A DNA stretch of 64,000 nucleotides from Aquabacter cavernae (GCF_003993795.1 NZ_RWKV01000008.1:1513425-1577424); one strand, 5' to 3'; positions 8,693 to 18,424 are shown, numbered from the stretch's first letter. Notes: a model not told the origin generated them from the sequence alone. Made by a program: numbers and translations.

Positions 8693-8727
8693 AAAAAACA
8701 AGGCGCCGCAAAAACTTGCGACGCCTT
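8693..8727 (-). terminator. Rho-independent terminator of the MFS gene
   Basis: Read on the minus strand, a 10-bp stem (8718-8727 with 8700-8709, one mismatch) is followed by GTTTTTTGGG. It lies about 30 bases after the MFS transporter stop and separates that gene from the ftsK gene that follows on the same strand. Confidence 0.75.
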
Positions 8728-8755
8728 GCCGAAGAGCAGAGATGGAGCGTGACGC

Positions 8756-10072
8756 TCAGGAGCCGGCGGGCTGGAGCTGTTGGTTGAGGAACAGCGCCAG
8801 AAGCGTGCAGAGCGCGCCGGACAGAAGGTAGGCGCCCGCCGAGATCAGGCCGAAATGGCTGGAGATGAACAAGGCGGCGAAGGGCGCGAAGCCCGCGCCG
8901 AACAGCCAGGCCAGATCGTTGGTGAGCGCGGAGGCGGTGTAGCGATAGCGATTCGCGAAGCTGGAGGCGACCACGCCCGACGCCTGGCCGAACGACACGC
9001 CCAGGATCACGAAGCCCAGCGTCATGAAGATGATCTCGCCCACCACGCCGCCATTCAGCAGCTGCGGCGCGAAGCCGCTAAAGGCCGCGATGGCGATGGC
9101 GCAGACGCCCAGCAACGTGCGGCGGCCCACCCGGTCGGCGATGAAGCCGGAGGCGACCACGGCGATAAGTCCGATCACTGCCGCGCCCGCCTCGATCAGG
9201 AGGAAGCGCGTGGGACGCTCGATGGTGAACAGATACACCCAGGAGAGCGGGAACACGGTCACCATGTGGAACAGGGCGAAGGTGGCAAGCGGCGCGAAGG
9301 CGCCGATCACGATCTGCCGGCCTTCCACACGCATGGTCTCGATGACCGGGGCGGGCTGCAGTTCGCCGCGCTTGAACAGCTCTTCATATTCCGGGGTCAC
9401 CGCCATGCGCAGGCGGGCGAACAGCGCCACCACGTTGATGGCGAAGGCCACGAAGAAGGGATAGCGCCAGCCCCAGCTATAGAAATCCTCGGCGCTCAGC
9501 AGACCGGCGAAGAAGGCGAACAGCAGGCTGGCGATGATGAGGCCAATGGGCGCGCCGAGCTGCGGCAGCATGGCGTACCAGCCGCGCCGTCCTTCCGGGG
9601 CGTTCATGGACAGGAGCGGGGCAAGGCCGTCCCAGGTGCCGCCCCAGGCGAGGCCCTGGCCGATGCGGAACAAAGCCAGCAGCCACACCACCGTCACGCC
9701 CATCTGCTCGCGATTGGGCAGGAAGGCGATGGCCACCGTGGAGGTGCCGAGCAGGAACAAGGCCGTGGTGAGCTTCGCCCCGCGCCCATGGGCCCGGTCA
9801 ATGGCCAGGAACAGCATGGTGCCGAACGGGCGGGCGATGAACGCCAGCGAGAAGATCGCGAACGAATAGAGCGTGCCGGTCAGCGCATCCACATGGGGGA
9901 AGACCAGGCGCGGGAACACGATCACCGAGGCGATGGCGTAGACGAAGAAGTCGAAAAATTCCGACGTGCGGCCGATCACCACCCCGACGGCGATCTCGCC
10001 GGGATCCACATGTCCCTTATCGGCATGGATCTGCTTCGCGTCGCGTTCCAGGGTGGACATGGTCTGGGCCAT
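8756..10072 (-). CDS. MFS transporter, metabolite:H+ symporter (MHS) type
   Basis: A 438-aa, 12-helix permease. VVIGRTSEFFDFFVYAIASV at the first helix, the SLAFIARPFGTMLF segment, the long RIGQGLAWGGTWDGLAPLL stretch and FIADRVGRRTLLG between helices 8 and 9 match the MHS subgroup that carries carboxylates such as citrate, ketoglutarate or shikimate with protons. A longer frame begins with GTG at 10084; the ATG at 10072 is preferred but a third ATG at 10060 is possible, and no strong ribosome-binding site decides. It diverges from the cyo operon across a 183-base gap and has its own terminator. The substrate is unknown. Confidence 0.88.
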   Translation of the reverse strand: MAQTMSTLERDAKQIHADKGHVDPGEIAVGVVIGRTSEFFDFFVYAIASVIVFPRLVFPHVDALTGTLYSFAIFSLAFIARPFGTMLFLAIDRAHGRGAKLTTALFLLGTSTVAIAFLPNREQMGVTVVWLLALFRIGQGLAWGGTWDGLAPLLSMNAPEGRRGWYAMLPQLGAPIGLIIASLLFAFFAGLLSAEDFYSWGWRYPFFVAFAINVVALFARLRMAVTPEYEELFKRGELQPAPVIETMRVEGRQIVIGAFAPLATFALFHMVTVFPLSWVYLFTIERPTRFLLIEAGAAVIGLIAVVASGFIADRVGRRTLLGVCAIAIAAFSGFAPQLLNGGVVGEIIFMTLGFVILGVSFGQASGVVASSFANRYRYTASALTNDLAWLFGAGFAPFAALFISSHFGLISAGAYLLSGALCTLLALFLNQQLQPAGS

Positions 10073-10176
10073 TGATTTTCGCACCGTTTGAGCCGGGAAA
10101 CCGTACCGCTATGCACAATCTCGCGGTGTGCACTGCAGCCAATCCCGCCTTATTCCCCTGATCCGCGACAGGCAGG

Positions 10177-10197
10177 CATTGGGCAAATTGTCCAATG
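10177..10197. promoter_or_regulatory. 21-bp near-perfect palindrome in the cyo promoter gap
   Basis: CATTGG at 10177-10182 mirrors CCAATG at 10192-10197, and the inner CAA/TTG also pair, giving nine of ten matching positions per half around a central A. It sits 60-80 bases upstream of cyoA between divergent genes. A second, longer-range inverted repeat (TGCACTGCAGC at 10129-10139 and its complement at 10206-10216) brackets it. It looks like a dimeric operator controlling cyo or the divergent transporter. Confidence 0.5.
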
Positions 10198-10255
10198 TCG
10201 CGCTTGCTGCAGTGCATCTAGCCGTTCGAACTAACTTAAGGACTCTTCCTGACAG

Positions 10256-11437
10256 GTGCATCCCGTGAGCCGATTCCGTCTCATCGCCCTCCTGCCCATC
10301 GCTTTGCTGATGGGTGGGTGCAATTTCGTGGTCCTTGACCCTTCGGGCGACATCGCCATCCAACAGCGCGATATCGTCATCCTTTCCGTGGTGCTGATGC
10401 TTGTCATCATCATCCCGGTGATGGCCCTGACGGTGTGGTTCGCCTGGCGCTACCGCTCCTCCAACAAGGAGGCGACCTACGATCCGGACTGGCATCACTC
10501 CACCCAGCTGGAACTGGTGATCTGGGCGGCCCCGCTGCTCATCATCATCTGCCTGGGCGCGGTCACCTGGATGAGCACCCATCTGCTCGATCCCTACCGT
10601 CCGCTGGATCGCATCGCCGCCGACACCCTGGTGAAGCCGGACGCCAAGCCCCTGGAAGTCCAGGTGGTGGCGCTCGACTGGAAATGGCTGTTCATCTACC
10701 CCGAGCTGGGTGTAGCCAGCGTCAACGAGCTGGCCGCGCCGGTCGATCGGCCGCTGTCCTTCCGCATCACCTCCTCCGCCGTGATGAACGCCTTCTACAT
10801 CCCGGCCATGGCGGGCATGATCTACGCCATGCCCGGAATGGAGAGCCGCCTGCACGCGGTGATCAACAATGCCGGCACCTATCGCGGCATCTCGGCCAAT
10901 TATAGCGGCGCCGGCTTCTCCGGCATGCACTTCAAGTTCCACGGCATGTCCGACGCCGACTTCGACAAGTGGGTCGCGGGCGTGAAGGCGGGCGGCGGGG
11001 ATCTCACCCGCGCGGTCTATCTGGACCTCGAAAAGCCCAGCGAGAACGTCCCGATCACCCATTACGCCCAGGTGGATCCGGTTCTGTTCAAGGCCATCCT
11101 CAATATGTGCGTCGAGCCCGGCAAGATGTGCATGAGCGAGATGATGGCCCTCGACGCCAAGGGCGGCCTCGGCCTTGGCGGCGTCTCCAACGTGATGAAC
11201 ATCGCCTATGACAAGTTCAACCGCCGCGGCGGCACCACGGTGCTCGGCGGCGACCAGGGCTTCGTCATCGGCCTGTGCTCGCCCGAGGAACTGGTGGAAT
11301 CGGGCGCCAAGCTGTCGGTGGTGCGCACCACGCCCTCCACGCGCCTGATCGGCGCGGGCCTGCCGCTGCCCGCCTTCACTCCGATCTCGTCCTCCGCAAC
11401 TCCCTTCTCGGCCCCCTTCCGGCCTTCCAACATCTGA
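10256..11437 (+). CDS. cyoA: Cytochrome bo3 ubiquinol oxidase subunit II
   Basis: A 393-aa lipoprotein subunit of the proton-pumping quinol oxidase. The signal peptide ends in LLMGGC with the lipidated Cys at residue 22. Two membrane helices follow (about 40-62 and 88-108), then the periplasmic cupredoxin domain with [12 protein letters not shown] and [24 protein letters not shown]. The CuA Cys-x3-Cys motif of cytochrome c oxidases is absent, which marks a quinol oxidase. The GTG at 10256 is used; GTG at 10265 is also possible. It opens the cyoABCD-surf1 operon, 11 bases before cyoB. Confidence 0.97.
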   Translation: MHPVSRFRLIALLPIALLMGGCNFVVLDPSGDIAIQQRDIVILSVVLMLVIIIPVMALTVWFAWRYRSSNKEATYDPDWHHSTQLELVIWAAPLLIIICLGAVTWMSTHLLDPYRPLDRIAADTLVKPDAKPLEVQVVALDWKWLFIYPELGVASVNELAAPVDRPLSFRITSSAVMNAFYIPAMAGMIYAMPGMESRLHAVINNAGTYRGISANYSGAGFSGMHFKFHGMSDADFDKWVAGVKAGGGDLTRAVYLDLEKPSENVPITHYAQVDPVLFKAILNMCVEPGKMCMSEMMALDAKGGLGLGGVSNVMNIAYDKFNRRGGTTVLGGDQGFVIGLCSPEELVESGAKLSVVRTTPSTRLIGAGLPLPAFTPISSSATPFSAPFRPSNI

Positions 11438-11448
11438 GACGGAACGCC

Positions 11449-13461
11449 ATGGCTGTTTCCTATCCCGTCCCGACCAGTCCCATCTTCGGGCGGTTCACGC
11501 TCGACGCCCTGCCGTTCCACGAGCCGATCCTGGTGGTCACCTTCCTCGTCGTGGCCGTCGGCGGCGCGGCGGTGCTGGGTGCGCTGACCTATTTCCGCCT
11601 ATGGGGCTATCTGTGGCGTGAATGGTTCACCAGCGTGGACCACAAGAAGATCGGCATCATGTACATGGTGCTGGGCATCATCATGCTGCTGCGCGGCTTC
11701 GCCGACGCCATCATGATGCGCATCCAGCAGGCCTGGGCCTTCAACGGCTCGGACGGCTACCTGCCATCACACCATTACGACCAGGTGTTCACGGCGCACG
11801 GCGTCATCATGATCTTCTTCGTCGCCATGCCGCTGGTGACGGGCCTCATGAACTATGTGGTGCCGCTGCAGATCGGCGCCCGCGACGTGTCCTTCCCGTT
11901 CCTGAACAATTTCAGCTTCTGGATGACCACCGGCGGCGCCATCCTGGTGATGATGTCGCTGTTCATCGGTGAATTCGCCAAGACCGGCTGGCTCGCTTAT
12001 CCGCCGCTGTCGGGCGTCTCATACAGTCCAGACCCAGGCGTCGATTACTATATCTGGGCACTTCAGGTGGCGGGCGTCGGAACAACGCTCTCAGGCATCA
12101 ACCTCATCTGTACCATCATCAAGATGCGTGCCCCCGGCATGACCATGATGAAGATGCCGGTCTTCACCTGGACCTCGCTGTGCACCAACGTGCTGATCGT
12201 CGCCACCTTCCCGGTGCTGACGGCGGTGCTCACCCTGCTCGCGCTCGACCGCTACCTCGGCATGAACTTCTTCACGTCCGACTTCGGCGGCAGCCCGATG
12301 CTGTACGTGAACCTGATCTGGATCTGGGGCCACCCGGAGGTCTACATCCTGATCCTGCCGGCCTTCGGCGTGTTCTCGGAGGTGGCCGCCACCTTCTCGG
12401 GCAAGCGGCTGTTCGGCTACACCTCCATGGTCTACGCGACGGTGGTCATCACGATCCTGTCCTACCTCGTGTGGCTGCACCACTTCTTCACCATGGGCTC
12501 GGGCGCCAGCGTGAATTCCTTCTTCGGAATCACGACAATGATCATCTCGATCCCCACGGGCGCGAAGATCTTCAACTGGCTCTTCACCATGTACCGGGGG
12601 CGCATCAAGTTCGAGCTGCCCATGATGTACACGGTGGCCTTCATGCTCGTCTTCGTCATCGGCGGCATGACGGGCGTGATGCTGGCGATCCCGCCGGCCG
12701 ACTTCGTGCTCCACAACTCGCTGTTCCTTGTGGCCCACTTCCATAACGTCATCATCGGCGGCGTGGTGTTCGGCATGTTCGCCGGCATCGCCTACTGGTG
12801 GCCGAAGGCCTTCGGCTTCCGGCTCGAGCCCTTCTGGGGCAAGATGTCGTTCTGGTTCTGGGTGCTGGGCTTCTTCTTCGCCTTCATGCCGCTCTACGTG
12901 CTCGGCTTCATGGGCGTGACGCGCCGCATGCGGGTGTTCGACGATCCGTCCTGGCACATCTGGTTCATCATCGCCGCCTTCGGCGCCTTCCTGATCCTGC
13001 TGGGAATCGTGAGCTTCCTGGTGCAGATCGGCGTGAGCATCCTGAAGCGGGAGCAGCTGCGCGACACCACGGGCGATCCCTGGAACGGCCGTACGCTGGA
13101 ATGGGCAACGTCCTCGCCCCCGCCGGACTACAACTTCGCCTTCACCCCCGTGATCCACGAGATCGATGCGTGGTGGGACATGAAGCGGCGGGGCTACAAG
13201 CGGCCGTTGGGGGGCTACAAGCCCATCCACATGCCGCGCAGCACCGGCACCGGGGTCATCCTGGCGGGGCTGAGCACGGCGATGGGCTTCGCTCTCGTCT
13301 GGTACATCTGGTGGCTGGCGGCGCTGTGCTTCGTGGCGATCCTCGCCGTCGCCATCGGGCATACCTTCAACTACAACCGCGACTACGACATTCCGGCCGA
13401 TGAGGTGGAGCGCACTGAAGAAGCGCGCACCAAGCTCCTGACGGGACAGGTGACGCCATGA
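11449..13461 (+). CDS. cyoB: Cytochrome bo3 ubiquinol oxidase subunit I
   Basis: A 670-aa haem-copper oxidase catalytic subunit that reduces O2 to water at the haem o3-CuB centre while pumping protons. All metal ligands are visible: the low-spin haem His in [31 protein letters not shown] with the cross-linked His-Tyr pair, the CuB His pair in WLHHFFTMG, and [13 protein letters not shown] for the two haems. The Tyr-containing HPEVY makes it an A-type enzyme. The ATG at 11449 follows GGAACGCC. Its stop overlaps the cyoC start as ATGA at 13458-13461, so translation is coupled. Confidence 0.98.
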   Translation: MAVSYPVPTSPIFGRFTLDALPFHEPILVVTFLVVAVGGAAVLGALTYFRLWGYLWREWFTSVDHKKIGIMYMVLGIIMLLRGFADAIMMRIQQAWAFNGSDGYLPSHHYDQVFTAHGVIMIFFVAMPLVTGLMNYVVPLQIGARDVSFPFLNNFSFWMTTGGAILVMMSLFIGEFAKTGWLAYPPLSGVSYSPDPGVDYYIWALQVAGVGTTLSGINLICTIIKMRAPGMTMMKMPVFTWTSLCTNVLIVATFPVLTAVLTLLALDRYLGMNFFTSDFGGSPMLYVNLIWIWGHPEVYILILPAFGVFSEVAATFSGKRLFGYTSMVYATVVITILSYLVWLHHFFTMGSGASVNSFFGITTMIISIPTGAKIFNWLFTMYRGRIKFELPMMYTVAFMLVFVIGGMTGVMLAIPPADFVLHNSLFLVAHFHNVIIGGVVFGMFAGIAYWWPKAFGFRLEPFWGKMSFWFWVLGFFFAFMPLYVLGFMGVTRRMRVFDDPSWHIWFIIAAFGAFLILLGIVSFLVQIGVSILKREQLRDTTGDPWNGRTLEWATSSPPPDYNFAFTPVIHEIDAWWDMKRRGYKRPLGGYKPIHMPRSTGTGVILAGLSTAMGFALVWYIWWLAALCFVAILAVAIGHTFNYNRDYDIPADEVERTEEARTKLLTGQVTP

Positions 13462-14090
13462 GCTCGACCACCACCACCGCACCGGAAACCGGCGAAATCG
13501 TCTTCTACGAGAAGGACGAGCACGCGCATCCCGAAGGCCACAGCACCGCTCTGGGCTTCTGGATCTATCTGATGAGCGACTGCCTCATCTTCGCGATGCT
13601 GTTTGCCACCTTCGCCGTGCTCGGCGGCAATTATGCCGCCGGCCCCTCGCCGAAGGACCTGTTCGACCTGGAACTGGTGGCGGTGAACACGGCCATGCTG
13701 CTGTTCTCCTCCATCACCTACGGCTTCGCCATGCTGGCCATGGAGAAGGGCCAGGCGAAGCAGGTGCAGGCCTGGCTGCTGGTCACCGCCCTGTTCGGCG
13801 CGGCGTTCCTTGCCATCGAGCTCTATGAGTTCCACCACATGATCGAGCATGGCGCGACGCCCCAGCGCAGCGCCTTTCTCTCCTCCTTCTTCACCCTGGT
13901 GGGCACCCACGGCCTGCACGTCACGTTCGGCCTGATCTGGCTGTTCACGCTGATGGTGCAGGTGGGCCGGCGCGGGCTCGTTCCCGCCAACAAGCGCCGC
14001 CTCATGTGCCTGTCCATGTTCTGGCACTTCCTCGATGTCATCTGGATCGGGGTGTTCACCTTCGTCTATCTCATGGGAATGCTGCGATGA
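13458..14090 (+). CDS. cyoC: Cytochrome bo3 ubiquinol oxidase subunit III
   Basis: A 210-aa membrane subunit with five helices, beginning with the [24 protein letters not shown] segment that is the subunit III hallmark. The internal [29 protein letters not shown] stretch and the final [21 protein letters not shown] are also standard. Subunit III stabilises the oxidase and its proton uptake. It overlaps cyoB upstream and cyoD downstream by four bases each. Confidence 0.97.
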   Translation: MSSTTTTAPETGEIVFYEKDEHAHPEGHSTALGFWIYLMSDCLIFAMLFATFAVLGGNYAAGPSPKDLFDLELVAVNTAMLLFSSITYGFAMLAMEKGQAKQVQAWLLVTALFGAAFLAIELYEFHHMIEHGATPQRSAFLSSFFTLVGTHGLHVTFGLIWLFTLMVQVGRRGLVPANKRRLMCLSMFWHFLDVIWIGVFTFVYLMGMLR

Positions 14091-14470
14091 GCGCCGACAG
14101 CCACGCACACGGGGCGGACGCCCATCACGGCCACGGCGAAGATCACAGCCACGGCACCTTCAAGAGCTACATGACCGGCTTCATCCTGTCGGTCATCCTC
14201 ACCGCCATCCCCTTCTATCTGGTGATGAGCGGCGTCATCGAGAACAAGAGCGTCACCGCCATGATCATCACCGCCTTCGCGGCGGTGCAGATCGTGGTGC
14301 ACATGATCTACTTCCTGCACATGAGCAGCAGCTCGGAAGGCGGGTGGAACATGATGGCCCTCATCTTCACCATCATCGTGGTGGTGATCGCCATCAGCGG
14401 CTCGCTCTGGGTCATGTACCACCTCCACGCCAACATGATGCCCGTTCACGACATGAACGGAATGAAATGA
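14087..14470 (+). CDS. cyoD: Cytochrome bo3 ubiquinol oxidase subunit IV
   Basis: A 127-aa, three-helix subunit. The N-terminus is unusually His-rich ([18 protein letters not shown], residues 5-22), then [21 protein letters not shown], the second helix [22 protein letters not shown], and a third helix [21 protein letters not shown]. Subunit IV assists CuB-site assembly in the bo3 oxidase. The His-rich tail could bind metal, which is inference. It overlaps both neighbours by four bases. Confidence 0.95.
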   Translation: MSADSHAHGADAHHGHGEDHSHGTFKSYMTGFILSVILTAIPFYLVMSGVIENKSVTAMIITAFAAVQIVVHMIYFLHMSSSSEGGWNMMALIFTIIVVVIAISGSLWVMYHLHANMMPVHDMNGMK

Positions 14471-15231
14471 AGATGCCGGACGGCGGGGGAGGCCATGCCT
14501 CGCCCGCCCCGGAGCCCAAGGGGGCCGCTGGCCTGAAAGGCGCGGCGGTCTTCGCGCTCCTTCTTCTCATCCTGTCCGGCGTGTTCTGCGCGCTGGGCGC
14601 CTGGCAGGTGCAGCGCCTCGCCTGGAAACACGACCTCATCGCCCGCGTGGAGGCCCGCGTCACCGCCCCTCCGGTGCCCGCCCCCGGCCCCGGCCAATGG
14701 GGCGCCATCGACGCCGCCTCCAGCGAATATCAGCGCGTGCGGACCGCCGGACATTTCCTGAACGATAACGAGACCCTTGTGCAGGCGGTGAGCGCGCACG
14801 GGGCGGGCTATTGGGTCCTGACCCCGTTCCGGACCGATGCCGGCTTCACCGTTCTGGTGAACCGGGGCTTCGTACCCCACGACAATCGCACCCGCGCTGC
14901 CCGGCAGGCGGGCGAGATCGCAGGCGAGACAATCGTCACCGGCCTCCTGCGCCTGCCCGAGCCCAAGGGCGGCTTCCTGCGCGACAATGACCCCGCCGCC
15001 GACCGCTGGTATTCCCGCGACGTCTCGGCCATCGCCGCCGCCCGCGATCTCGGGCCGGTGGCCCCCTATTTCATCGATGCGGACGCAACGCCCAATGCGG
15101 GCGGCCTGCCCATGGGCGGCCTCACCGTCATCAGCTTCCCCAACAACCATCTAGGCTATGCGCTGACCTGGTTCGCCATGGCGGCCATGGCGGTGGGCGG
15201 GGCGGTGCTTGTGTGGAGGCGCCGGGTCTGA
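14467..15231 (+). CDS. SURF1 family oxidase assembly protein
   Basis: A 254-aa protein with two membrane helices at the ends (about 23-43 and 229-248) and a periplasmic core, the normal SURF1/Shy1 topology. LGAWQVQRLAWKHDLIARVEAR near residue 40 and VLVNRGFVPHDNRTRA near residue 137 are family signatures, as is the final GYALTWFAMA. SURF1 helps deliver or retain haem in haem-copper oxidases. Its start overlaps the cyoD stop, so it is tied to the bo3 oxidase here rather than to an aa3 oxidase. Confidence 0.93.
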   Translation: MKMPDGGGGHASPAPEPKGAAGLKGAAVFALLLLILSGVFCALGAWQVQRLAWKHDLIARVEARVTAPPVPAPGPGQWGAIDAASSEYQRVRTAGHFLNDNETLVQAVSAHGAGYWVLTPFRTDAGFTVLVNRGFVPHDNRTRAARQAGEIAGETIVTGLLRLPEPKGGFLRDNDPAADRWYSRDVSAIAAARDLGPVAPYFIDADATPNAGGLPMGGLTVISFPNNHLGYALTWFAMAAMAVGGAVLVWRRRV

Positions 15232-15246
15232 CACAACGACCCGGTC

Positions 15247-16530
15247 ATGACGGCGTTCGAGAAAGACACCACCAACAACCAGAACCTGTCCCTCCTCATC
15301 CAATTGCGTTGGCTCGCAGTGGTGGGACAGGTGGTGACGATCTTTCTCGCCAGCTCCTGGTTCAAGATCTCCCTGCCGCTGCTGGAGATGGGCTCCGTCC
15401 TCGTCTTCCTGGTGTTGCTGAACATCGTCTCCATATGGCGCCACCAGCGCCTGGAGAGCGTCACCAATGCCGAGCTGTTCTTCGAGATGCTGCTGGATGT
15501 GGCCGCGCTCACGGTCCAGCTTCATCTGAGCGGGGGCGCCTCCAACCCCTTCATCTCGCTCTATCTGCTCCAGGTGAGCCTGGCCTGCGTGCTGCTGGAG
15601 ACCTGGTCCGCCTGGACCATCGCGGCGGCGGCGGCGGCGGGCTTCGTCTGGCTCACCACGGTCTTCCGCCCCCTGGCCTTGCCGGACGCCAGCGCCCAGG
15701 ATCGTTTCAGCCTGTTCCTCCAGGGCGCCTTCGTCTGCTTCGTGCTCACCGCCAGCCTGCTGGTGCTGTTCATCACCCGCATCACCCGGAACCTGCGGGC
15801 GCGCGACGCCCATCTCGCCACGCTGCGCCAGATCTCGGCGGAAGAGGACCATATCGTGCGCATGGGGCTTCTCGCCTCCGGCGCCGCCCATGAGCTGGGC
15901 ACCCCCTTGGCCACCCTGTCCGTGATCCTCAACGACTGGAGCCACATGCGCCCGTTCCGCACCAATGCGGACCTCGCCGACGAGTTGGCGGAAATGCAGA
16001 ACCAGTTGGACCGCTGCAAGCGCATCGTGTCCGGCATTCTCATGTCCTCGGGCGAGGCACGGGGCGAGGGCACGGTGCGCACCACCGCTGCGGCCTTCTT
16101 CGACGAACTGGTGGCGGAATGGCAGGCCAGCCGCTCGCCGCGCATGCTGGACTACAGCAACGCCCTCACCCAGGGCGAGGCGATCATCTCGGACCCGGCC
16201 CTGAAGCAGGTGATCTTCAACGTGTTCGACAATGCGCTGGAAGCCTCCCCCAACTGGCTCGGCGTCTCCGTGCGCAGCACAGGCACGGAATTCGTCCTCA
16301 CCGTGCGCGATGCCGGGCCGGGCTTTGCGGGCGAGATCTTGGAGACGTTCGGCAAACCCTACCGCTCCACCAAGAATCGCCCCGGCGGGGGGCTCGGCCT
16401 GTTCCTGGTGGTCAATGTGGTCCGCAAGCTGGGCGGTCGCGTAAAGGCCGAGAACGGCGCTACGGGCGCCTGCGTGACGCTGAACCTGCCGTTGAAACTC
16501 TTGTCCGATGGAGGCGCCCATGGAGCCTGA
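15247..16530 (+). CDS. regB: Redox sensor histidine kinase of RegB/PrrB/ActS type
   Basis: A 427-aa membrane kinase. Residues 15-180 hold six hydrophobic segments with GGASNPFISLYLLQ at 96-109, corresponding to the quinone-sensing GG-x-x-NPF motif of RegB. The H-box is ASGAAHELGTPLATLS with His215. Cys257 in QLDRCKRIVSGIL matches the position of the redox-active Cys of RegB. The ATPase domain has NVFDNALEASP (N box), DAGPGFAGE (G1) and GGGLGLFLVVNVV (G2). It starts 15 bases after surf1 and overlaps the regulator gene. It would sense the quinone pool, whose redox state the neighbouring quinol oxidase sets. Confidence 0.92.
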   Translation: MTAFEKDTTNNQNLSLLIQLRWLAVVGQVVTIFLASSWFKISLPLLEMGSVLVFLVLLNIVSIWRHQRLESVTNAELFFEMLLDVAALTVQLHLSGGASNPFISLYLLQVSLACVLLETWSAWTIAAAAAAGFVWLTTVFRPLALPDASAQDRFSLFLQGAFVCFVLTASLLVLFITRITRNLRARDAHLATLRQISAEEDHIVRMGLLASGAAHELGTPLATLSVILNDWSHMRPFRTNADLADELAEMQNQLDRCKRIVSGILMSSGEARGEGTVRTTAAAFFDELVAEWQASRSPRMLDYSNALTQGEAIISDPALKQVIFNVFDNALEASPNWLGVSVRSTGTEFVLTVRDAGPGFAGEILETFGKPYRSTKNRPGGGLGLFLVVNVVRKLGGRVKAENGATGACVTLNLPLKLLSDGGAHGA

Positions 16531-17083
16531 GATGGAGACCGAGCCGGAACCCCGTGCCCGCCTGTTCCTCATCGAGGATGACGCGGCCTTCGCCCGCGCC
16601 CTGCGCCGCTCCTTCGAGCGGCGGGGCTACGAGGTGTGCATCAGCCAGGACGCGGAGGGGGTGCGCGCCCTGCTCGCGGAAGGTACGCCGGACTTCGCGG
16701 TGGTGGACTTGAAGCTTGCGGGCGGGTCTGGCCTGGAATGCGTGAAGACGCTGCACGCCCATGATCCCGCCACCCGGATCGTGGTGCTCACGGGCTTCGC
16801 CAGCATCGCCACCGCCGTGGAGGCCATCAAGCTGGGCGCCTGCCATTATCTCGCCAAGCCCGCCAACACGGACGACATCGAGGCCGCCTTCGGCCGCGCG
16901 GAGGGCGATGTGAGCATCCCGGTCTCCATGCGGCCCACCTCGCTGAAGAATCTCGAATGGGAACGCATCCACGAGACGCTGGCGGAGACCGACTTCAACA
17001 TTTCCGAGACCGCCCGGCGCCTCGGCATGCACCGGCGCACGCTCGCCCGAAAGCTGGAGAAGAAGCGCGTCCCGGATGCGTGA
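16520..17083 (+). CDS. regA: Response regulator of RegA/PrrA/ActR type
   Basis: A 187-aa two-domain regulator. The receiver domain shows the acidic pair IEDD, the phospho-acceptor in FAVVDLKLAGG, VVLTGFASIATAVEA and the Lys in YLAKPAN. After a Pro-containing linker the C-terminus is a Fis-type helix-turn-helix, NISETARRLGMHRRTLARKLEKK, nearly identical in pattern to RegA. GGAGG at 16510-16514 lies five bases before the ATG at 16520, so this start is preferred to the ATG at 16508. It overlaps the kinase gene by 11 bases. Targets probably include oxidases, carbon fixation and nitrogen fixation genes, and possibly its own neighbourhood. Confidence 0.93.
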   Translation: MEPEMETEPEPRARLFLIEDDAAFARALRRSFERRGYEVCISQDAEGVRALLAEGTPDFAVVDLKLAGGSGLECVKTLHAHDPATRIVVLTGFASIATAVEAIKLGACHYLAKPANTDDIEAAFGRAEGDVSIPVSMRPTSLKNLEWERIHETLAETDFNISETARRLGMHRRTLARKLEKKRVPDA

Positions 17084-17149
17084 GGATGTGGAGCGCTTGT
17101 GCTCTGCGGCTTCCGGCTAAGTTGCCTGCCCTGATCAGGCATGCAAATT

Positions 17150-17246
17150 CCCCCTCCCAACCCTCCCCCGCAAGCGGGAGAGGGCTTTTTCCGTTGCGCC
17201 TGCCGTGACTCCCTCTCCCGCTTGCGGGGGAGGGTTGGGGAGGGGG
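17150..17246. repeat. Inverted pair of REP-like palindromes
   Basis: Two copies of the repeat seen at 5565-5612 face each other: one at 17150-17184 and one at 17211-17246, separated by about 26 bases. Together they can fold into one long stem. The element lies between convergent genes (response regulator and Spx/ArsC-like protein) and may act as a transcription end or mRNA stabiliser. Confidence 0.75.
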
Positions 17247-17274
17247 AAGCCCGCGAGGGACGCATGCCGCCCCC

Positions 17275-17622
17275 TCAGCCGAACAGCGTCTCATAGACCT
17301 CCGGCTTGAACCCCACGGTCAGCTTGCCGTCCACGTCGAGGACCGGGCGCTTGATCATGGAGGGTTGCGCCAGCATCAGCCGCTCGGCCTTCGCGCGGTT
17401 GAGGTCCGCCTTGTCCGCGTCGGGCAGCTTGCGGAAGGTGGTGCCCGCCTTGTTGAGCAGCGTTTCCCAGCCCACCGTGCCCATCCAGCGCTCCAGCAGC
17501 GCGGCCTCGATGCCCGCGCTCTTGTAATCGTGGAAGGCATAGGCGACCCCATGCCCTTCCAGCCAGGCGCGGGCCTTCTTCATCGTGTCGCAGTTCTTGA
17601 TGCCGTAGATGGTGACGCTCAT
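17275..17622 (-). CDS. ArsC/Spx-family protein (YffB-like)
   Basis: A 115-aa thioredoxin-fold protein. MSVTIYGIKNCDTMKKARAWLEGHGVAYAFHDYK matches the YffB/Spx subgroup, with a single Cys in KNCDTMKKA. The MIKRPVLDVDGKLTVGFKPEVYETLF end is the conserved RP-containing cis-Pro segment. It is annotated in relatives as a glutathione-dependent reductase, but true arsenate reduction is unproven for this subgroup. The ATG at 17622 replaces a much longer, low-quality upstream frame. It is convergent with regA and divergent from the L25 gene. Confidence 0.88.
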   Translation of the reverse strand: MSVTIYGIKNCDTMKKARAWLEGHGVAYAFHDYKSAGIEAALLERWMGTVGWETLLNKAGTTFRKLPDADKADLNRAKAERLMLAQPSMIKRPVLDVDGKLTVGFKPEVYETLFG

Positions 17623-17787
17623 CTGCCCCTCAGGCTCCGGACGTTGCATTTCCAAGGCTTCGCGGCTATAAGCCCGCGTTCGCTCCGCATGCGCCCCCCT
17701 GGAGGCGTGCGGCACGAAAGACAGCCGAATGGCCGCGCGAGCGGCCATTGGCCGTTCTAGAACCCACGAGATGTTAGGACCAGTGCC

Positions 17788-18402
17788 ATGACTGCCATCA
17801 AAGAACTGAAGGCTGTGGCGCGCCCGCGGGCCGGCAAGGGGGCCGCCCGTGCAGAGCGCCTCGCCGGACGCGTGCCCGCCGTGATTTACGGTGAGAAGCA
17901 GGATCCCGTCACGATCTCGCTCGACAACAAGGAAATCACCCGCACCATCTATGCGGGTCACTTCCTGACGACGCTGTTCGTGATCGAGGTGGACGGCAAG
18001 CGCCACCGCGTGATCCCGCGCGACTACCAGCTGGATCCGGTCAAGGACTTCCCGCTGCACGTCGATTTCCTGCGCGTGTCGGCCGGCGCCCATGTGACCG
18101 TCGAAGTGCCCGTTCACTTCGTGAACCAGGAGAAGTCCCCGGGCCTGAAGCGCGGCGGCACGCTCAATGTCGTGCACCACGCCGTGACCCTGGACGCGGA
18201 CGCGGAGCACATCCCCGAATTCATCGAGGCGGACCTGACCGGCCTTGAGATCGGCGACAGCATCCACCTCTCCGTCGTGAAGCTGCCCTCCGGCATCGTG
18301 TCCGCCCTCACCGGCGACGATACCCTGGCGACCGTCATGGCCCCGTCGGGCCTGAAGGAAGCCGAGGCCGAGGACGCCGCTGCCGCCGCCGAGCAGGCCT
18401 GA
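17788..18402 (+). CDS. rplY: 50S ribosomal protein L25/general stress protein Ctc
   Basis: A 204-aa long-form L25 (Ctc): an N-terminal 5S rRNA-binding domain ([28 protein letters not shown], residues 7-34), then a beta-rich C-terminal TL5-type domain from about residue 95 ([17 protein letters not shown]) and an acidic Ala/Glu tail. It binds 5S rRNA in the large subunit. It is followed 22 bases later by the peptidyl-tRNA hydrolase gene, a pairing that is conserved in many bacteria. Confidence 0.96.
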   Translation: MTAIKELKAVARPRAGKGAARAERLAGRVPAVIYGEKQDPVTISLDNKEITRTIYAGHFLTTLFVIEVDGKRHRVIPRDYQLDPVKDFPLHVDFLRVSAGAHVTVEVPVHFVNQEKSPGLKRGGTLNVVHHAVTLDADAEHIPEFIEADLTGLEIGDSIHLSVVKLPSGIVSALTGDDTLATVMAPSGLKEAEAEDAAAAAEQA

Positions 18403-18424
18403 TCGTTTCGCGCCGGAGGCAGCC

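Noticed and set aside
12091..13482. 463-aa minus-strand frame opposite cyoB, extremely rich in His, Glu and Arg
   Set aside because: Shadow of a confirmed cytochrome oxidase gene; composition is typical of antisense translation in GC-rich DNA.
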